Shown here one piece after another: positions 57,392 through 64,000 of a stretch of DNA of 64,000 nucleotides. The translations under genes and the position numbers were made by a program. Numbering within the stretch: the stretch's first letter is position 1; each line of letters begins with the position of its first letter. The notes below the pieces were generated by a model. That model worked only from the letters and a program-made list of their open reading frames with translations. It was not told the origin of the DNA and did not search any database. The stretch comes from Eulemur rufifrons (taxonomy: Eukaryota > Chordata > Mammalia > Primates > Lemuridae): the NCBI RefSeq assembly GCF_041146395.1, contig NC_090989.1, positions 243,340,843 to 243,404,842 of the forward strand. Reading direction: 5' to 3'.

Positions 57392-57820
57392 CCAACAATT
57401 CCTCCCATCCCTGAACACACAAGACCTATTTCTTTTCTCTGAGGATCTGGACTGGCTTTGTGACTTGCTTTGACCAAGAAAAATGCGATGAAAGTGATAG
57501 CAGACTTTCAAGACCATAAGAAACCTGGCAGTTGTCACTTTCTCAGAGCCAAGCTGCTAAGTTGTAAGGAAGTCCAGGACAGACTACTGAAGGATGACAG
57601 GTCACACAGAGAGAAGCCCTGAGGATAAGTGTCTATCTGGGACTCACCTGCTCCAGCCGAGTTTCCAGCTGAATGTAGCCACTGGTATGACCTCAACCAA
57701 TAGCATGTGGAGCAGAATAACTGCCCAGGAGGGCCCAATCAATCCAAAGATGTGCGAGGAAAAATGAATTATAGTTCCATGGAATAATTTGTTTCACAGC
57801 AACAGATAACTATGACAATA
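57392..57820 (+). mobile_element. MLT1-type MaLR LTR
   Basis: 'aacaattcctcccatccctg', 'tgtgacttgctttgaccaag', 'gttgtcactttctcagagcc', 'gccgagtttccagctgaatg' and a final 'cagcaacagataactatgac' follow an MLT1 LTR end to end. Confidence 0.7.
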
Positions 57821-58239
57821 GGTATTCATCCTCCTTACATCTGCCCCGAATGCAGTACTTCTGCCGTCTCTTGGGAGACATTGGTATATGAAGCCTCAGA
57901 CAGCACCAGGGTGCCCTCAGATGACTACAGAGGCAGTGATTTTAAACAGTGGCAAAAGGGGTGGGAGTGCACATGAAGTAGGAGGAAAAAGATGCTAGAT
58001 ACCACACGGTAAGTATTGCTAATAGACCAGCCTGTAAGATATAACTAGATGAAAACCTGGGGGTGGTGGAAGATCCCAGGTGAAGGTGTGAGCAAGAGCC
58101 AGTACAATTTGATTCATTATTTCTATGGCTCTACTATTTCCACAAGCCAGTAAGGGCTGAGAAAGAGTCAGTCACATGGCAACTAAATCCATCACAGGCA
58201 GAAGCACAAATCTACCAACACCAGCACACTCAAGTCCCA
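57821..58239. other. Unassigned DNA
   Basis: Lies between two LTRs. Nothing is recognised. Confidence 0.4.
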
Positions 58240-58560
58240 GGCAGCAGAGAATGCTAGCTGATCACCAAACTCATTTCTTCTTGTTCCCAGGCACATAGTC
58301 AGGCTACATTCCCCAGCATCCCTTGCAGTTGGGTGTGGCCATGTGGCTGAGTTCTACCCAACAGACTGGGGGTGGAAATGACGAACGCCAATTCCCGGCT
58401 TGGCCATTAAATGCCTCCATGCTTTCCCTCTTACAAGACAAACATGGCAGTCACAGGCTGACGGTAGTAAAGCTCCAAGAGCGACAGACCCGGGGTCTCT
58501 AATCTGCTGCTTGCAGGACAGCCACCACACTAACCAGAACATCCATTTTGGTGACTGAAA
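58240..58560 (+). mobile_element. MaLR/ERVL-like LTR fragment
   Basis: 'gcagcagagaatgctagctg', 'ggctacattccccagcatcc' and 'cttgcagttgggtgtggcca' are the start half of the family also seen at 63589. The 3' third is missing. Confidence 0.55.
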
Positions 58561-59383
58561 AAATGTTGCGCTACTGAGATTTGGGCTTTATCTTTTCTAG
58601 CAGTTTATCTTTTAAGCTCTTCTAATATATCCTAGCTGCACATATGGCAGCACCTAGCAGGTATCTACACCTGACAATGTTCTTCAGCGCAAACATATCT
58701 ATCAAGGGGTCTCCAGAGGTTTTAGAAAACTGCAATATAGTAATGAAAGTCCTTAGCTATTTTTGGTAGTCAAAATGCCTAATGGGAAGTCTTTATTTAG
58801 GTTTCCAGGCTAATTTACACTTCAAGCCTCTCTGCTTTTGGCTGGTGTAACACCTTAGCACAAAAGCACTGGCCATCTCATGCCAATCAGGGGTGGGAAG
58901 CTACAGATATGGCCAAACAGCTATCACTTTAAAACACTGCTTGTTTAGTCAACAAAATCTGTCACTAAGTGAAATTAAAAAATTATACCTGGTGGTGCAA
59001 AGATTTGGAATCCCTGCTCTCATACACTATTTATTCATACAGTTGGTTCACTTCATGTTTTCTTTCCTTAAGAAATAAATATGAGCATCGCAGCAGTGAA
59101 CTATAAAGGCAGATTCAAAGATCACTAAGATATTCATGAATATTACTTTATCTTTTTGAAAGCATCAGGAATAAACCTCATGTTATTTAATCTTTCTGAA
59201 CCTCAATGTCCTCAACTGCAAAAGGGGGCTCCTTTCATTTACCTGCTGTGGCTCTTGGCTGGGCAGCCACCAGCACCCACTGGAGGGCGTAGGAGAGCAG
59301 ACTGCTGGGTCCCACCCCCAGGGTCTCCATCTACCAGATGTGGGGTGGGGCATGTGAATCCTCATTTCTAGCAAGTGCCCAGG
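58561..59383. other. Unassigned DNA, possible MIR trace
   Basis: At 59170-59235 'ctgaacctcaatgtcctcaa' resembles a sense MIR core; the rest is unassigned. Frames at 59156-59374 overlap on both strands and are chance. Confidence 0.35.
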
Positions 59384-59830
59384 TGTGACTGGTTCTCCAG
59401 CAGAAACAGAACTAGTAAGTGTGGGGGTGGGTGTATAAAGGCCGGAGGTGGGAGAAGGGAGAGATTGAGATTGACCGATTTCAAGGAATTGGCTCCCACA
59501 TTTGTGGGCCTGGTAAGGTTAAAGTTTTGCAAGGCAGGCCAGTAGGCTGGAATTCTGCTACAAGTCACTGGAGCAGTTTTGAGTCTGAAGGCAAGTCTGG
59601 AACAGAATTCCCCCCTCTTCTGGGGACCTCAAACTTTTCTCTTAAGGCTTTCAACTGATTGGATAAGGCTTGCCCAAATTATGAAGGGTAATCTACATAA
59701 CTCAGAGTCTACTGTTTAAATGTTAATCACATCTAAAAAATAACACCATAGCAACATCTGGACTAGTGTTTCAGCAAACAACTGGGTACTACAGTCTAGT
59801 CAAACTGACACCTAAAATTAAACATCACAC
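59384..59830 (+). mobile_element. MLT2-type ERVL LTR
   Basis: 'tgtgactggttctccagcag' starts it. 'tttcaaggaattggctccca', 'ggctttcaactgattggata', 'agtctactgtttaaatgtta' and 'ctgacacctaaaattaaaca' then match an MLT2-type LTR over its whole length. No internal sequence adjoins it, so it is a solo LTR. Confidence 0.85.
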
Positions 59831-60838
59831 CAGGCGATGCTGCGGTCCTGGTAGACCTCTGACAGCCACTGCTCTATAGGACTGGGATAAAGATAAATAA
59901 GCTAAGGGAAGTAAAATCATCTGGTAGCAAAGGGTTTTAAATTATAATGGCCTCTTCTACTCTCTCTGATAGGCATTTTAATTTTTAATTGACCAGACAA
60001 ACCAGGTTGAGCGTGTGTTTGTAGAAAATGAACATGCAAAAATGTGTATCTGTGGTTGCTTCCTAAATTCAAACAAACAATCCTGGGTTAGCCACTGTTT
60101 GTGTTACCTGAGCCCCTTTCTCCATTCCATAAACATAAAAACCAAAAGTTTAATTGTAATACTGAAATCACCATTTTTTAATTCAACAGACTCCGACACT
60201 AAAAGTTAGTATGGCTTTCCAACCACCCCTGAGATTTCTCAAACCTTCATGGATATAGATTTAGAAACCTGAATTCCAAATTAATACTGGCATTCTGACC
60301 AGGCACTTAATAATTACATGTTACATAAACATGGTGAATACTTTTGTATGTTGAAAAGTTGTAAAACAATGATATAAATAAAATGCTAATTTTTCTCTTT
60401 TAAGAGAGTTGTTTCCTACTAGGATTACATTCTTGCTTTTTTGACACATTTTTAAAATCTGCACTTCACAGAAGTTAGGAAATAGCCGAATTTGCTTCTG
60501 ATTTAATCAGATGAGAACTAATTCAGCTTCAGGCCAAAATGACACTTGGTGGGAGAGGTTGGGAGGCTTTCACACTTTAAAAAGAAACACACACACAGAA
60601 ATCTCTCTTACTCTTCACTTGAACTTTCACTTTGCCGAATACTATTCCTAGGTTTTAATTCCTAATTCCCCCAAGAATAGAGAAAAGCCATCTAATGTAT
60701 TGTAATATAAGACATCTTCAATAAGGTTTTGATGATACTAGAATCAAATGAGCCACTTTTTAAAAACTGATTTTGGCAAAAGTAACAATAATATTTGTAT
60801 AGACATTAGATACACACACACCCCATCTATCTAGCCAT

Positions 60839-60864
60839 ACACACACACACACACACACACACAC
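60839..60864. repeat. (AC)n microsatellite
   Basis: Thirteen uninterrupted AC units. A shorter ACACAC run and a 'ctat' pair lie just upstream. Confidence 0.95.
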
Positions 60865-61064
60865 CTTTTGACCAAAGTCTTATCAAACCAAAAACATTTG
60901 GATATCCCTTAGCTAAATTCATTATTATTATATTTCACAAATTATACTTCTCAGAATTCCTTATAATAGACATTAGGAAAAAAAATCAATCGGCTGAGGG
61001 GAATTCTAGATTTAAAAAGCTCCTTTATTCTAGAAAGTCTCTGATATTTTAACACCCTAAAAAT

Positions 61065-61082
61065 TGTGTGTGTGTGTGTGTA
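61065..61082. repeat. (TG)n microsatellite
   Basis: Nine TG units, 200 bp from the AC tract and in the complementary register. Confidence 0.95.
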
Positions 61083-61988
61083 AGTATTCACTATTTCCCA
61101 AACTTACTTGTTCATAAACAGATTTTGTTCCCTCTTTGCCACATCTCTCAGGATTGCGGTTCTACTAAAACAAGCTAGAAGATGGCTTAAAGATGTATTC
61201 AGGAAGAACTTATAATAACAACTGATGGACTTCCATTTAAGAAAATGTAAATATTAGGCTCTCTTTATACCTAAATCAAATTCAGGTCAGTAAGGCTAAG
61301 TCTTCAACTGAGAAAGAGTAGAGTCTGAGCCTTAACAACAGCTCTGTTTCTTCAGTTTTCCAGCATTCCATAAGAGCTATTTCCCCATAATAATAATAAT
61401 GACCATGTTTAAAATCAGTCTGGACAAATGGTATAACAACTGCTAAGCACTCTAGGAAGAACACAATGTAACATCATAAAAGAAACCAAAACATCAGTAG
61501 GAATCATTTCTAGGTTAAGATTACAAGAGCGTTTTCTGCTTCATGCTGTTATGGATTTTATAAATTTCCTAAAATAAGCTATATTTTTCTAACCAGAAAA
61601 TAAATATAAATATCATTTCAAAAGTCAGTCTAACTTACTTTCTTCACAGAGGAACTTTTATAACATGAATACTTACAATGTCATCATTTTCATCTTCATA
61701 ACCAAGAGAAGAATATAGGAAACCTAGACCAGAAATTAAAATAAAACATGAAAAATGACCCCAAAGTACTAACCTTGCCTTTGTTTTCTCTGTCATGGTA
61801 TATGAGCTGCCCTTCGCTAAGAAAGGAGAATCTTTCTTTTCACAGGAGATGTGCAGCAGACCACTAGAAAGCTGTATTTTTGCCTAACTAGAACTTGCAC
61901 TGGGGCGGGGGGTGGGAAGCAAACAGCATTATAGTAAAAAAAAAAAATCATTCTCAAGGCAATCACTTGTGGAACAGTTTCTAATGCC

Positions 61989-62474
61989 TGTGGTAGGCTG
62001 CATAATGCCTGCCCAACACTCAAAAGATACCCATGTTCTAATCTCTGGAGCCAGCAAATGTTACCTTCTATGGTAAAGGAGGACTTTGCAGAGTAATTTA
62101 AGGATCATGAGATGGAGACATTATCTAGGATTATCCGGGTGAATTCTGAATACAGTGCATGTGTCCTTATCAGGAGCAGGCAGAGAGAGATGTGACAGTC
62201 AGAAGAGAAGGTGGCCTGTGGTCACAGAACAGAGACTGGAGTGACACGGCCACAAGCCAAGGAATGCCGGCAGCCACCAGAAGCTAGACAAGGCAAGGAA
62301 GAGGCAAATTTCCCTTAGAACCTCCAGAGGGAAGCATGGTCAATGTCTTGATTTTAGCTCACTAGAACTGACTTCAGAATTCTGGCCTCCACAACTGTGA
62401 GAGAATAAATTTCAGCTGTTTTAAGCCACGAAGTCTGTGGTCATTTGTCACAGCAGCCACAGAACACTAATGCA
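61989..62474 (+). mobile_element. Full-length MLT1 MaLR LTR
   Basis: Starts 'tgtggtaggctgcataatgc' and ends 'cacagaacactaatgca', with TG...CA ends. Inside are 'ttacctt.tatggtaaagga'-type text, 'ggattatccgggtgaattct', 'ctggcctccacaactgtgag' and 'ttttaagccacgaagtctgt'. At 486 bp it is a complete MLT1 solo LTR. The flanks atgcc and atatc are too diverged to call a duplication. Confidence 0.9.
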
Positions 62475-63588
62475 ATATCCCAGTCTAAAGCAGGCAAGTG
62501 GTCTTGCTTACCACAAGGCTGTAGGATATTCACCTTCTGGCTGACCAGTTCCTAAAGGCAATCCCCACCCTCGGTGACTGTCCCTACACCTTGGTGAGGG
62601 ATGAACAAGACACTGGCTTACAAGCTCTGGCTGCAGCTCCTCTGAGTACGCACTGGCCAAGTGTGTCAGCTGTAACTGAGACGTGTGCGCCCAGTCATGT
62701 GAAAACTACCTGGGACAATTCCATTTATTATTAAACACACATTTCCTAAAATCCTTAGTTTAAAATCATCTCTCTGCCCAGGAAGTCATTAAAATATGCA
62801 CCTGACACAATTATATACACACCTGTAATCCTGATGTCAAATAAAGAGCTCCGCAAATCTAAAAACCAGAGCGTTTTAAATAGGAAAAAGGTGAGAAAGA
62901 GACAGTTCACTAACCTTAGTTATTGATTAAACTTTGAAAGAATAAAACATATACTGGGGAAATCATCGTCAATTGAAGAAAGAATTGCTGTACTTGTGAA
63001 TCAAATTCATTCCACTTATGAGCTCCATTATCTCCAAGTAGTAACAAAATTGAAAAGAGGTTATTGCATTTAAAGGTTTAATTTAAATTTAGGTCCTTCA
63101 ACAGCCAGTTCAATGATTTATCACACTGATTGAATTCTAATTCTCTTACTATATTGAATTCCAGAAAACCATTTCCTTCAAATATCAGTACCACAGTTAT
63201 AGGAATTCCATAATCCTCAAAAAAAATAATGTAGTTTATACATCATTTAATTGAACGAGGCAGTGTTACTATTGCATAAAAGTGGTGGTACTATGCACAG
63301 GAGTGCTAGGAGGCATGGTGTTTCTTTTCAGGTAGTCTTCTAGAAAATTCAGCTTTGTAAAATGATAAAGTATCAACAGCTTGCTGTATCATAAATATGG
63401 AAAGAATTATATGTAACTACTAGAACACAGAGATAACAATCTAAATAACTCACTTTTCTTCCATTGGGGCTTAATCCCCTTTCCTACCGCCTCACTCCAC
63501 ACCACACTCTACACAAAAGTGACTTACTATCTCAATGTAAAGTAATGGTAATTCAAATCTGAATGTGGATTCATTCTAAGTAAAGATT
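62475..63588. other. Unassigned DNA
   Basis: No recognised repeat or exon. Confidence 0.4.
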
Positions 63589-63905
63589 ATGGCAGAAACT
63601 TCCTAGCTGTTTAAAAACTATTTCATATTCTTCATGGGCACACAGCTAGACTAGATTTCCCAGCCTTCCCTAATCAGACTTGAGTATAAGACTGAATGAG
63701 ATATGGCCAATCAAATGCAGACACAGTAATGTGAGTTGTTCTAAGCCTGGCCCACAAATCCCTAAGGAAACAATTCTCCACATTCCTTACCTAATCTGCA
63801 CCAGCCTCGGGAACTACGTGTTAAAGAAGGCTGGCACAGCCAGAAAATGGAAGGAGTCTGAAGGAATAAAAACAAACTATTGGCATTTACTTCTTGCAGT
63901 AGCTA
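63589..63905 (+). mobile_element. MaLR/ERVL-like LTR fragment
   Basis: 'atggcagaaacttcctagct', 'gggcacacagctagactaga' and 'tttcccagccttccctaatc' match the opening of the same family as 53780 and 58240. The rest is diverged. Confidence 0.5.
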
Positions 63906-64000
63906 ACATCGACTTTACTAAAATGGTGGTTTTGTTTAATTTGTTAACTTACATGTTGATTCAGTTAAAACAAAAACACATTGGGTACTCAAGGCATGCC

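Larger units (their letters stand above)
59831..61988. other. Unassigned DNA, about 2.2 kb
   Basis: AT-rich, with a CA repeat (60839-60864) and a TG repeat (61065-61082). No gene or named repeat is seen otherwise. Confidence 0.4.

Noticed and set aside
1..64000. CRISPR arrays, bacterial operons, phage or plasmid features
   Set aside because: No regularly spaced repeats, ribosome-binding sites or compact gene runs; the repeat content is that of a mammalian nuclear genome.

Overview
This window looks like non-coding nuclear DNA from a strepsirrhine primate (lemur, loris or galago group). It is AT-rich and CpG-poor, has no dense run of exons, and is full of ancient mammalian repeats: MIR, L2, L1M, MaLR/ERVL LTRs, and hAT-Charlie and Tigger DNA transposons. 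Three younger signals point to a strepsirrhine. The first is an L1 3' tail at 48585-48757 of the type typical of lemur and galago genomes. The second is an antisense Alu at 8412-8632 whose inner text reads 'ctcttgctcaggctggtctc'. The third is a TTAA-flanked short element with inverted ends at 53232-53632. The species call is inference from remembered repeat consensus sequences; no search was run.

Layout. 0-9 kb: unassigned DNA with scattered MIR/L2, a solo MaLR LTR (6320-6719), a long antisense L2 tract (about 6.76-7.89 kb) and an Alu. 9-20 kb: a second solo MaLR LTR (10870-11227), an antisense L1M 3' end carrying an AT/T microsatellite, several MIRs and a possible signal-peptide exon (18485-18540). 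20-30 kb: an LTR-like fragment abutting a short hAT element, a Tigger-type element with both ends intact, an antisense MaLR-like LTR, a nearly complete MLT2A-type LTR and an L1M 3' end. 30-45 kb: L2, MIR and MER5 fragments, a GC-richer stretch near 36-37 kb, a very AT-rich internally repetitive block (37.86-38.45 kb) and an AluJ-like element. 45-54 kb: a SUMO2 processed pseudogene, a MER1-type element inserted into a MIR, the strepsirrhine L1 tail, a CpG cluster, a possible mucin-like exon on the minus strand and the TTAA-flanked element. 54-64 kb: several MLT1-like LTRs and one MLT2-type LTR, all in plus orientation.

No intact protein-coding gene was recognised. The only firm gene-derived feature is the SUMO2 retrocopy (45225-46153). 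It has a 14-bp target-site duplication, a lost start codon, frameshifts and an early stop. Two exon-like segments deserve a check but are unproven: one on the plus strand encoding a short hydrophobic leader, and one on the minus strand encoding a Ser/Thr/Pro-rich stalk with a good splice donor. If either is real, the window lies in or beside a gene with very large introns. Otherwise it is an intergenic repeat landscape. Repeat family names come from recalled consensus sequence; boundaries are approximate unless a target-site duplication or terminal repeat fixes them.
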